From Dehalococcoidia bacterium (GTDB lineage Bacteria; Chloroflexota; Dehalococcoidia; Bin125), in NCBI GenBank assembly GCA_022826965.1, contig JAJDTU010000003.1, positions 1 through 64,000 on the forward strand: a stretch of 64,000 bases of DNA. The letters are read 5' to 3'. This document shows, piece after piece, positions 36,793-44,730 of the stretch (its first letter is position 1; the number at the start of each line of letters is the position of its first letter). A program made the translations under genes and the position numbers. The notes below the pieces were generated by a model, which saw nothing but the letters and a program-made list of their open reading frames with translations, did not search any database and was not told the origin of the DNA.

Positions 36793-39700
36793 ATGATGTC
36801 TTTCAACCGACTTCGCAGCTCGACGCGGGGATTCACGGCCGTGCGGCTGTGGCGATGGATGTCGCTGGCCGTCATGTTGGCTGTGGCAACAGCGGCGCTG
36901 GCCGTGGTCGCCGGGACCGGCGGAACGCAGGCGGCGTCGACCGGCTCCGGGCAGAGCGGGCTGTCAAGCTCGCCTCAGCAAGAGCAAGCCGCACCGCTCA
37001 GGGTCGAGCGGGTGATCTTCAGGAATGAGCCGGACGGCGATGTCTTTGTCACGGGCGAAGAGATCCGGCTGGGCGTGGAATTCAACCATTCGGTCGACCA
37101 GGACAGCAGGGGGGAAACCGTCAAGCTGGCGCTTCAGGTCGGCGACGTCACGAGATCGCTGACAGCGATCTTCGAAGGCGACTGGGCGTACTTCAACTAC
37201 GAGGTGCAGGACGAGGACTACGACGCAGACGGCGTGTTGGTCGAACCCAACTCGCTGACCGGCTTGATCGAGTACGTGAACGGGACCGTCGACGCCGCGG
37301 AAGTGAGTCATGCCGGAGTCCCGGGCGGCGCCAATCGACGCGTGCACGACGCGCCGTACCCGGAGGTCGAGAGCCTCGCGCTCGTCTCCGAACCTGAGGA
37401 GGACGTCTACGAACCCGGCGAGGAGATCCAAGTTGAGGTGACGTTCAACACCGCGATCGTCGAGGACGACGAAGATCGACTCAAGCTCGGGCTGAAGGTC
37501 GGTGACCACGAGCGGACCATGAGGGCCAGCTTCGACGGAGCGACTGTGACGTTTTCGTACACGGTCACCAACCGGGACTACGACCCGGACGGTGTCGTGG
37601 TTGAAGTCGATTCGCTGAGCGGCACCATCTCCTCGGGAGAGCGCTCGTTCGACGCAGGCGATTTGACTCACGACGGACTCGACGGGGGCAGCGACCATCG
37701 CGTCCAGGAGTTGCAGGTGCTGTCGATGGAGATCTACTCCGATCCTGGCGATGATGGCGCCTACGTGACCGGCGACTCGATCACGATCAAGGCAGTGCTC
37801 AACACTCAGATCCAGGTCGTCTTCGGTGCACCGCCTGGCGATCCCAAAGGCAGCTTCCAGATCCAGATCGGAGACAACGAGCGAATCAGCGACCTGGACA
37901 GCGGCGGCAATGGCCAGGTCTTCTACTACTTCACCGTGACGGACGATGACATTGACGAAGACGGCGTCTCGGTGCCGGCCAACCCCTTCGAGTACAACTA
38001 CGCGGTCTTCGGATTCAACGTTGCCGACCTCAGCGACTTTGCGCATCCCGGTCTCAGCGACGATCCTGATCACCTAGTCAACCCCCAGATAGATATCGAG
38101 TCGATCACGATCACCTCGACGCCGGAGGCGGACGACACCTACGGCACCGGAGAGACGATCACGATCAATGTCGAGTTCACCGAGGACGTATACGTTGACG
38201 GCGAGAGCGGCGACGCTCTGCCGACGATTGAGTTCAGCCTGGATGGCGCCACAAGGGTGGCGACCGCCAACGTGGATCTGGACGACACCGTCGCCTCGAT
38301 CGATTTCGAATACACCGTCTCAGGTGGGGACAGCTCCGAGAACGGCGTCGGCGTCAGGCGCAACTCGCTGGACGCGAACGACACCACGATCAAGTTCGAC
38401 AGCGACGACTCGGGTGTGGATCTGCGGCACCGCATCGTGGCGGCCGATTCCGATCACCTTGTTGACGGCGCGGTCAGCGTTACCGACGTCAGCTTCTCGT
38501 CGGAGCCCGAGGACGCCAATTTCGGCTACCTGCTGGGCGACGAGATCACGGTCGAGGTGACATTCGACGGGGACGTCGAGTTGGTTGACGATTCCGACAC
38601 GCCGACACTCGCCGCCGTCGACCATGACGCAAACAACCGCACCTTCGACCGCACATTCACGTACTCCGAAGGCAGCGGCACGGACACCTGGACGTTTGTC
38701 AGCACGGTCCAAAAGGGCGATGTCGCGTTCAACGGCATCAGCATCCATCAGATCAATGAGGACAACGGCTGGGCCGACGGCCTGGTCGAGTCGACATCGG
38801 GCGGCGATGTCGACGTCTCGCACGACGGGCTCGCCCCGGATGACAGCCAACAGGTCTATGGCGGCATCCTGCCAATCGAGATTGGGGTCACTTCGTCACC
38901 GAGCGACGGCATCTCTTACGCCAGCGGCGAGGTCATCAAGTTCACTGTGGCCTTCGAGGACGATCAGCAAGTGGCCGTCGAAACCGATCCGGAGATCGAC
39001 CTGCGAATCGGCGACAACGTGAGGACCGCGACCTATGTCGAGGGCGCTCAGGCCTACGACCTGCTGGAGTTGAAGTTCGAGTACACCGTCGCAGATGACG
39101 ACGCCGATTCCGATGGCATCGAGATTCTCGACACGGCCTGGCGAGTGGGTGAGAGGCACCACCGCGGCTATGTCTTTGCGACCAACGAGTACGAGTACCG
39201 TCCGATTCCGAAGTTCGTCAACCCTTCGCCCGGCGTGTTGACCGACCACAGGGTCGCCGTCGCCGCCGAGGACGGCGCCATCTCCGAGGTGAGCATCACT
39301 TCCGAACCGGACGACGCGAACGTCGGCTACGTCGTGGGCGACACGATCACCGTCGAAGTTGAGTTCGACACGGATGTCGAGCTGGTCGACGAGGAGGACA
39401 AGCCGGAAATCCGATTCACGGACGTGAACGGCATCTCCACGTCATGGCGCGCCTTCTCCTACTCCGAGGGCAGCGGCACCGACACCTGGACCTTCACAAA
39501 CACCGTCGGCAAGGGATCGCGTGCCTACTATGGACTCACCCTCCAAGCGATCGGGTCCGACACCAACTGGGACGAGGACCAAGTACAAACCACGAGCGGC
39601 GGCAGCGTTGATACCACCATCGATACGCTGCCGAGCTTCACCGACCAGCGAATCTACGGTGGTGTACAGGTGACCTCCGTCAGCGTCACTTCGAGTCCGG

Positions 39701-40113
39701 CCAACGGCACCGACTACCGGGCGGATGAGAAGTTCGCCTTCACCGTCACGTTCAATGACAGCGTGTCGGTCGAAACCAACCCCGTGGTCCGCCTGCAAAT
39801 CGGTGACAACCTGCGAACAGCGACGCTGGCCAGTGGCCAAGCCACCGTCCATGTGACCACGCTCAAGTTCGAGTACACGATCCTGGCAGCAGACGAGGAC
39901 GACGACGGGATTGAAATCCTCGACACCAACTTCCGCGTCGGGGACACATTCCCGAACGGATACGTCTTCTCCAACGACAGCGTGTACAACTACATGCCGA
40001 TCTGGAGGTTCGTCAACCCGTCGGCAGGCGCACTGTCCGACCACAAGGCCAACACGGGAACGGCGCAGCGCACAGCGACTCAACTCGACTGGACGCCGGC
40101 ACAAGGCGGGTAG
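36793..40113 (+). CDS. Large secreted protein with eight Ig-like repeats
   Basis: This protein of 1106 residues has a long signal region with helix WMSLAVMLAVATAALAVVAG, then eight repeats of about 110-135 residues. Each begins with V-x-S-(V/I)-x-(F/I)-x-S-x-P-(E/D)-D and a G-(E/D)-x-I-x-(V/I) strand; examples are VFVTGEEIRLGVEF, YVTGDSITIKAVL, YLLGDEITVEVTFD and YVVGDTITVEVEFD. Repeats contain DxD-rich turns (EDYDADGV, DDDADSDGI) that look calcium-binding, and they alternate between two subtypes. No sortase signal, SLH domain or C-terminal helix is seen. The pattern suits SwmB/cadherin-like adhesion or matrix proteins. ATG occurs twice (36793, 36796), and the second has better spacing to GAGGGG. 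A 15-bp hairpin follows 58 nt after the stop. It is very acidic, as expected for a secreted protein of a marine bacterium. Confidence 0.82.
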   Translation: MMSFNRLRSSTRGFTAVRLWRWMSLAVMLAVATAALAVVAGTGGTQAASTGSGQSGLSSSPQQEQAAPLRVERVIFRNEPDGDVFVTGEEIRLGVEFNHSVDQDSRGETVKLALQVGDVTRSLTAIFEGDWAYFNYEVQDEDYDADGVLVEPNSLTGLIEYVNGTVDAAEVSHAGVPGGANRRVHDAPYPEVESLALVSEPEEDVYEPGEEIQVEVTFNTAIVEDDEDRLKLGLKVGDHERTMRASFDGATVTFSYTVTNRDYDPDGVVVEVDSLSGTISSGERSFDAGDLTHDGLDGGSDHRVQELQVLSMEIYSDPGDDGAYVTGDSITIKAVLNTQIQVVFGAPPGDPKGSFQIQIGDNERISDLDSGGNGQVFYYFTVTDDDIDEDGVSVPANPFEYNYAVFGFNVADLSDFAHPGLSDDPDHLVNPQIDIESITITSTPEADDTYGTGETITINVEFTEDVYVDGESGDALPTIEFSLDGATRVATANVDLDDTVASIDFEYTVSGGDSSENGVGVRRNSLDANDTTIKFDSDDSGVDLRHRIVAADSDHLVDGAVSVTDVSFSSEPEDANFGYLLGDEITVEVTFDGDVELVDDSDTPTLAAVDHDANNRTFDRTFTYSEGSGTDTWTFVSTVQKGDVAFNGISIHQINEDNGWADGLVESTSGGDVDVSHDGLAPDDSQQVYGGILPIEIGVTSSPSDGISYASGEVIKFTVAFEDDQQVAVETDPEIDLRIGDNVRTATYVEGAQAYDLLELKFEYTVADDDADSDGIEILDTAWRVGERHHRGYVFATNEYEYRPIPKFVNPSPGVLTDHRVAVAAEDGAISEVSITSEPDDANVGYVVGDTITVEVEFDTDVELVDEEDKPEIRFTDVNGISTSWRAFSYSEGSGTDTWTFTNTVGKGSRAYYGLTLQAIGSDTNWDEDQVQTTSGGSVDTTIDTLPSFTDQRIYGGVQVTSVSVTSSPANGTDYRADEKFAFTVTFNDSVSVETNPVVRLQIGDNLRTATLASGQATVHVTTLKFEYTILAADEDDDGIEILDTNFRVGDTFPNGYVFSNDSVYNYMPIWRFVNPSAGALSDHKANTGTAQRTATQLDWTPAQGG

Positions 40114-40497
40114 TGATGTCGAGCCGGATTTGACCCGCCCCAAGGCGTGGCGACCGTTCGGTCGAGCAACAAGTGGGTTCGATGCTGAAGCATCGAGCCC
40201 GCTTCGTGTGTTGCAGCGGGTCCATCGCAGCGGCGCATATCTCCGCATCGGTCTCCGCGGTTTCCTCCAGACCGACCGGGAGCTAGCGATTGCCTTCGAA
40301 CGACTCGACAATCACTGCCCGTCTACATGATCGACGCGATTGACAGCAGGACATGGCCTCGACCGTGACGCGGTAGTCGATAGGCGAGTCCAGGTGCGCG
40401 TCTGAGCGGATCAAGCGAGGCTGTCGCCAGGCATCGTCGGCGCGTCCCGGAGTGTTCGGCTGCAGTACCCGCTGGAGCCGCGCAGGCTCGGGGTTCC
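40114..40497. other. Convergent intergenic region, no gene
   Basis: The region lies between the stops of the 1106-aa protein gene and the leftward-transcribed four-Fn3 gene. Apart from the hairpin at 40171-40204 nothing is recognised. Confidence 0.55.
40171..40204 (+). terminator. Strong hairpin after the 1106-aa protein gene
   Basis: AAGTGGGTTCGATGC (40171-40185) pairs with GCATCGAGCCCGCTT (40190-40204) across the tetraloop TGAA, 15 bp with two G-T pairs. It lies 58 nt beyond the stop. No T-run follows. Confidence 0.65.
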
Positions 40498-41835
40498 TTA
40501 GTCGGTCGAGAGCATGACCGGCGGCGCGCTGTAGATGCCGTAGAGCGCCGTCAGCTCGTAGCTGACGCTGGCGTCGGACGCTTCGTCGTGGTCGTGCGAC
40601 GTGTCCTCAGCCGAGGGTTGCTCCGTGGTCGCAACGTCGTCGACGGTTATCACGAGCTGGTAGCCGCTCAGGGCCGGCAGGCTTGATTCCCACGACAGGG
40701 TCGGTGCGGTCCACGAGATCGTATAGGTCAGCTCGCCGTCGCCTGAGGCGGTCTGGGTCGAATACTCCAGGCCGGTCGGCGCGGCGAACGTGGGAACGAC
40801 GATCGTGCCCTCCGCGCTGGGAGCGCTTTCGCGATCCTCTTCGTCCTCGTTCTGGTACGTCGCGATCACGCGATACACGCGGGACTGTCCCGAGACGAAG
40901 CCGTCGCCGGCGTCCGTATCCAACCAGTTCCTCGTATTGCGAGCGATGTCTTCGCCGACGGTTTCGAAGTCGCCGTCGGCGTTCTTGCGCTGGACCTCAT
41001 AGCCGGTCAGGCGTCCGGGCACGGTCGCCCCGGACGGATAGGGCGATGTCCAGGTGACCCGCAACCCGCGTTGCTCTGCGCTCCCGCCGACATCGGTCGG
41101 CGGCCGCCAGGGACTGTCGTCGGTGCTCTCGGTCGTTTCGGGGAACGGAACGCTCGCGGACTCGAACACGCCCCAGATGGCGAAGACCTTGTAGCCGCCG
41201 TCGGGCTGCCATTCGAGCGTGTACTCCAACACGTCGGATTCCAGGCTGAACGTCTGGACATTCGAGGCCGAACTCGAGCTGCTGATCACGTAGCCGGTCA
41301 GCGTTGGCCGGTCTTCTTCGTCGTAGGCTTCAGGCGCCGTCCAGGTCAGACTCACTCCGGCGCTGGTCAACACGGCCTTGAGGTTGCTGGCGTCGCGGTA
41401 AACGGGGGCCCTGATTTCGACCCAGTCGTCTTCCTGGGTCTCGCTGCGGACTTCCTCGTCGGCGTCGGTCACGTAGACCGCGACCACGCGGTAGCGATGA
41501 CGCGAGTAGGCGGGGAAACGGCCGTCGATGTAGCCGCTGCTGTCGACGAACTCGACCTCGTCCGCCACAGCCGTGCCAACCTGGTTCCATTCTCCGGCGC
41601 GGCCGTCGCTGCGCATGATGTCGAAGGAGTCAAGCGTCCCGACGACATCACTGCCCGAGGTGTCGGGCGTGGTCCAACTGACTCTGATGCCGGTCGCGAC
41701 GGCCTCGGCGGTGAGGCTCGTCGCCGTCGGAGCCGAGGCCGCGCTCGTCTGCGGGGTGCTCAGGGCCGCGACCGTCAGGATGACCGCGGCGGCCAGGGAG
41801 AGAAGCCACGGCCTGGAATCGCTATGAGAGGTCAC
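40498..41835 (-). CDS. Secreted protein with four fibronectin type III domains
   Basis: This protein of 445 residues has a signal peptide (helix LLSLAAAVILTVAALSTP, then QTSA) and four Fn3 domains in an A-B-A-B order. A-type units start with sequences like TGIRVSWTTPDTSGSDVVGT and RGLRVTWTSPYPSGATVPGR and end YRVVAVYV or YRVIATYQ. B-type units have SAGVSLTWTAPEAYDEEDR or SWTAPTLSWESSLPALSGY and end in VFAIWGVFESA or LTALYGIYSAP. The design is the same as its upstream neighbour (41979-43331), so the pair arose by duplication. The start is GTG with AAGGGACG upstream, and an 18-bp dyad ends 18 bp before it. There is no anchor, so the product is released or held by partners. Function is unknown. 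Confidence 0.82.
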   Translation of the reverse strand: MTSHSDSRPWLLSLAAAVILTVAALSTPQTSAASAPTATSLTAEAVATGIRVSWTTPDTSGSDVVGTLDSFDIMRSDGRAGEWNQVGTAVADEVEFVDSSGYIDGRFPAYSRHRYRVVAVYVTDADEEVRSETQEDDWVEIRAPVYRDASNLKAVLTSAGVSLTWTAPEAYDEEDRPTLTGYVISSSSSASNVQTFSLESDVLEYTLEWQPDGGYKVFAIWGVFESASVPFPETTESTDDSPWRPPTDVGGSAEQRGLRVTWTSPYPSGATVPGRLTGYEVQRKNADGDFETVGEDIARNTRNWLDTDAGDGFVSGQSRVYRVIATYQNEDEEDRESAPSAEGTIVVPTFAAPTGLEYSTQTASGDGELTYTISWTAPTLSWESSLPALSGYQLVITVDDVATTEQPSAEDTSHDHDEASDASVSYELTALYGIYSAPPVMLSTD

Positions 41836-41853
41836 GTCGATCGTCCCTTCATA

Positions 41854-41871
41854 CCGATATCATCATATCGA
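41854..41871 (-). promoter_or_regulatory. Candidate operator dyad upstream of four-Fn3 gene
   Basis: CCGAT (41854-41858) and ATCGA (41867-41871) are separated by 8 bp; the inner bases extend the symmetry to CGATAT-CATC-ATATCG. The site ends 18 bp before the GTG start. It matches the shared dyad at nine of ten positions. Confidence 0.55.
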
Positions 41872-41909
41872 TTCACCCAAGCGTGTGCGCGAACTTGGCG
41901 ACCGCAAGT

Positions 41910-41945
41910 GCCGGGCTCCCCGGTCGTGAAATCGGGGAGCCCGGC
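41910..41945 (-). terminator. Hairpin downstream of first four-Fn3 gene
   Basis: GCCGGGCTCCCCG (41910-41922) pairs perfectly with CGGGGAGCCCGGC (41933-41945), with a 10-nt loop. It lies 33 nt past the stop of the gene at 41979-43331 and just upstream of the next gene's dyad, so the two Fn3 genes probably have separate transcripts. Confidence 0.6.
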
Positions 41946-41978
41946 GTCGGCGTTGCTTACTCGTTGCTTGCTCGCTGC

Positions 41979-43331
41979 CTACGGGGCCGGGTACGTCACC
42001 GGGGCTGAGCTGAAGATGTAGTACTTCGCGCTGAGCTCGTAGCTGACGCTGGCGCCGGCCGCAGCGTCATGGCTCTTGGATGTGGCTTGCGCCGCCGGAT
42101 TGAGCGTGGTCTCGACGCCGTCAACGCTGACGACCATTCGGTAGCCGGTCAGGGCGGGCAGAGTAGCGCTCCAGGACAGGGATGGCGCGGTCCAGGAGAG
42201 CGTGTGGGTCGTCTGACCGACGGTTGACGATGCTTCGCTAGACGCTTCCAACCCGGTGGGTCCGGCGATCGTCGGGACCGGAATCGAACCGGCCTCGCTG
42301 GGAGCGCTCTCTCGCTCCTGGCCGTTCTCGTTCTGGTACAGCGCGACCACGCGGTAGACGTATGTCGTATCCGAGACGAAGAAGCCGTCTTCCGGTGATT
42401 CATCCAACCAGGTCAGCGTGTCTCGAGCGATGTCCCAGGGCAGGGTCTCGAAGACGCCGTCGGTCTGGCGGCGCTGGATCTGGTAGCCGGTGAGCCGACC
42501 GGGCACGGTAGTACCGGACGGGTAGGGCTCAGTCCAGGCGAGCACTAGGCCGCTCTGCGACACGGTGCCGGAGACGGCTCCGGGCGAGCGCCAGGGACTG
42601 TCCGTCGTGCTCTCGACGAGGCCGGGGAAGTGGCTGCCCTCGGTCACGTAGATACCCCAGATGGCGATGAGCTCGTAGACGGCGCCGGCCTCCCAGTCGG
42701 TCGTCCACTCGGTCGCCTCCGCGTCCAGGGACTCGGTGCGTTGCACGACGAGATCATTGTCCTTGACGCGGATGATGTAGCCGGACAGCGGAGAGTTGTC
42801 GTCTTCGTTGTCGGACCCTGGGGTCACCCAGGACAGCGTGACGCCGGTGCTGTGCAGCACGGCATCGAGGTCGCGAGCGTCGGGGAAGTTGGGGGCTGAG
42901 ACCTGGACCCAGTCCTGATCGATCGTGTCGCTCCTGACCTCTTGTTCGTCATCGGTCACGTAGATCGCGAAGACGCGGTAGTGATAGGTGGAGTTTTCCT
43001 TGAAGCGGCCGGCGGATTCGCCGTTGGCGTCGAGGTAGGCGGTGGTCTCGGCATCGACTGAGCCGAGCAGGGTCCAGTCCTCGGCGGAGATCTCGCGGCG
43101 CTCGATCTCGAATCTGTCGAGGGTTCCGACGATGTCGCTGAAGGACGTATCGGGGCTGGTCCAGGTGATCTGGAAGCCGGTGCTGGTAGCCCGCGCCGCC
43201 AGGTCGGTCACCGGAGGCGCAACGGCGGCGCCCGATCGCGGCAGGGTCAGGATGGAGAGCATCAAGATGAGCGACGCGCCCATCAGGAGCAGCCACATCC
43301 TTGGTCCGCCTCGTATGCATGTCACGTTCAT
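41979..43331 (-). CDS. Secreted protein with four fibronectin type III domains
   Basis: This protein of 450 residues has an N-terminal hydrophobic signal (MWLLLMGASLILMLSIL) and four Fn3 units in the A-B-A-B order of its neighbour. A-type: TGFQITWTSPDTSFSDIVGT and SGLVLAWTEPYPSGTTVPGR. B-type: TGVTLSWVTPGSDNEDDNSP and LSWTAPSLSWSATLPALTGY. B-type units end ELIAIWGIYVTEG and ELSAKYYIFSSAP. Ribosome site AAGGAG precedes the ATG by 8 bp, and an inverted repeat of CACCGGT arms lies 13 bp further upstream of the start. The signal helix is long, so membrane retention is possible. It is clearly paralogous to the downstream gene. No catalytic motif is visible. Confidence 0.82.
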   Translation of the reverse strand: MNVTCIRGGPRMWLLLMGASLILMLSILTLPRSGAAVAPPVTDLAARATSTGFQITWTSPDTSFSDIVGTLDRFEIERREISAEDWTLLGSVDAETTAYLDANGESAGRFKENSTYHYRVFAIYVTDDEQEVRSDTIDQDWVQVSAPNFPDARDLDAVLHSTGVTLSWVTPGSDNEDDNSPLSGYIIRVKDNDLVVQRTESLDAEATEWTTDWEAGAVYELIAIWGIYVTEGSHFPGLVESTTDSPWRSPGAVSGTVSQSGLVLAWTEPYPSGTTVPGRLTGYQIQRRQTDGVFETLPWDIARDTLTWLDESPEDGFFVSDTTYVYRVVALYQNENGQERESAPSEAGSIPVPTIAGPTGLEASSEASSTVGQTTHTLSWTAPSLSWSATLPALTGYRMVVSVDGVETTLNPAAQATSKSHDAAAGASVSYELSAKYYIFSSAPVTYPAP

Positions 43332-43812
43332 CGCGATCTCCTTTCACCGGTTGTACTGTACCGGTGTTTGTGGTTGGAGACGCTAGTGACCGGCCTCTCG
43401 CGCGGCAACCGGCCGCACCGGTCGCTGGTGGGAGCGAGACAGTTCTTCTGCAATGGTTGGTACGAAACGCCGGAGAGTGTTTCAGCGAACGCATGATGTC
43501 TGCATCGCCGGTTACGGTCTTCCCGCCTTCGCCGTTATTGCCGGCCGGTCCACCGTTCGAGTTCATTCCGGCGAACGCTGAGCGCGGGCGAGACGATGCG
43601 GGCCGCGCAGATCGCTGCCCGGGAACCCCGCTGCCGCGGCGTCTGAGTGCGGTGGGAGGTGCCCTTGTGCGGCCGCGGCGCTCTGATCAGCCGATACCAG
43701 GCGCAGTGGTCCACCAGCACAGCTTGTCGCGCCGGCGGACTGGCCGGTCGTGGTCAGCTCGCCCGCGAGGCTCTAGCTTTAGTAATGAGATCACTGCTGA
43801 ACGGAGCCTCAC
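43332..43812. other. Divergent intergenic region without a gene
   Basis: The left end contains the CACCGGT inverted repeat (43345-43366). The remainder has no frame with family features. The promoter of the ThuA-like gene should be at the right end. Confidence 0.5.
43345..43366 (-). promoter_or_regulatory. Candidate operator dyad upstream of four-Fn3 gene
   Basis: CACCGGT (43345-43351) and ACCGGTG (43360-43366) are perfect inverted arms with an 8-bp spacer (TGTACTGT). The core CCGGT-N8-ACCGG fits the shared dyad with G for A at one symmetric position. The site ends 13 bp before the ATG, immediately upstream of the ribosome site, so binding would be expected to repress or to overlap the transcription start. 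Confidence 0.55.
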
Positions 43813-44682
43813 ATGTCCCAGCCGATCCGGGTGCACGTCGTTGTCGGAGGGTTCCCGCCGGGCAAGCACGCCAGTCACGACATGGACTACGCGCGAGTGC
43901 GCATCCTCCAGGCGTTGCAGTCCAACGTGAACGTGCACGCCACTGTCGGCGGCGACTTCACCGACTGCGACAAGTGGATCGCCGATTGCCAACTCCTGAT
44001 CTGCTACGTCGCAGGACCGTTCGCCGACGAGCACCAGTGCGGCGTGATCAAGGACTGGCTCAGCGACGGAGGCCGCTGGCTCGCCCTGCACGGCAGCACC
44101 GGCGGCATGCCGGAGCGGACCAGTGATCGCCCAGACGGCCGCCGCCGCATGCTGAAGCTCCCGTACCACGACACGCTGGGCGGCTACTTCATGACTCACC
44201 CGCCGATCCGCGAGATGAATGTCGACGTGGCCGATCACAACCATCCGCTGACGTACAACCTGCCCGACTCGTTCTTCGTCAAGGACGAGCCCTACATGAT
44301 CGAAGTCATCCATCCCGATACGCAAATCCTGCTGACCACAACCGATATTGAAGCCCCGGCAATCGTCGACGATCTATACGGCCGCGACCTGTCACTCCTG
44401 CCCGACGGTAAGTCGCACGCGCTCGGTTACGCGCGCAGCGTGGGCGAAGGCGAAATCGCCTACATCGCACCCGGCCATTGCCACACGCCAGTGACCCTGA
44501 CTGAGGCGCACAAGGAGCGCATTCGCGAGATCATTTGGCGAGACTATCGTCTGCCCCCCGTCCACGAGTCGATCTCCCCCGACGGTGTGATGCCCGCGCA
44601 CTTCCGCGGCCCCTGGGAGACCGAGCCCTACGAGCAGTTGCTCAAGAACGCGATTGCCTGGGGCACTGGGGTCGACGGATAG
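43813..44682 (+). CDS. ThuA-like (trehalose utilisation) domain protein
   Basis: This protein of 289 residues matches the ThuA/GATase-like fold: VHVVVGGFPPGKHASHDMDY at the start, LLICYVAGPFADEHQ, WLALHGSTGGMPE, YHDTLGGYFMTHPP, DEPYMIEVIHPDTQI and a final GEIAYIAPGHCH. Family members occur beside sugar and polyol catabolic genes and in other oxidative pathways; the reaction is not settled. Here the neighbours are CoA-transferase and LLM oxidoreductase genes rather than sugar genes. The ATG has GGAG about 9 bp upstream. It is convergent with the CaiB gene (48 bp between stops). Confidence 0.88.
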   Translation: MSQPIRVHVVVGGFPPGKHASHDMDYARVRILQALQSNVNVHATVGGDFTDCDKWIADCQLLICYVAGPFADEHQCGVIKDWLSDGGRWLALHGSTGGMPERTSDRPDGRRRMLKLPYHDTLGGYFMTHPPIREMNVDVADHNHPLTYNLPDSFFVKDEPYMIEVIHPDTQILLTTTDIEAPAIVDDLYGRDLSLLPDGKSHALGYARSVGEGEIAYIAPGHCHTPVTLTEAHKERIREIIWRDYRLPPVHESISPDGVMPAHFRGPWETEPYEQLLKNAIAWGTGVDG

Positions 44683-44730
44683 AGACGGTTACGCGGCCGA
44701 GCGGAAGCACCGGGAGACGACAGCAGCTGA

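Noticed and set aside
42255-42290. GGAATCGAACC, complementary to a tRNA T-loop
   Set aside because: It lies inside a well-preserved Fn3 coding frame and lacks the other tRNA stems.
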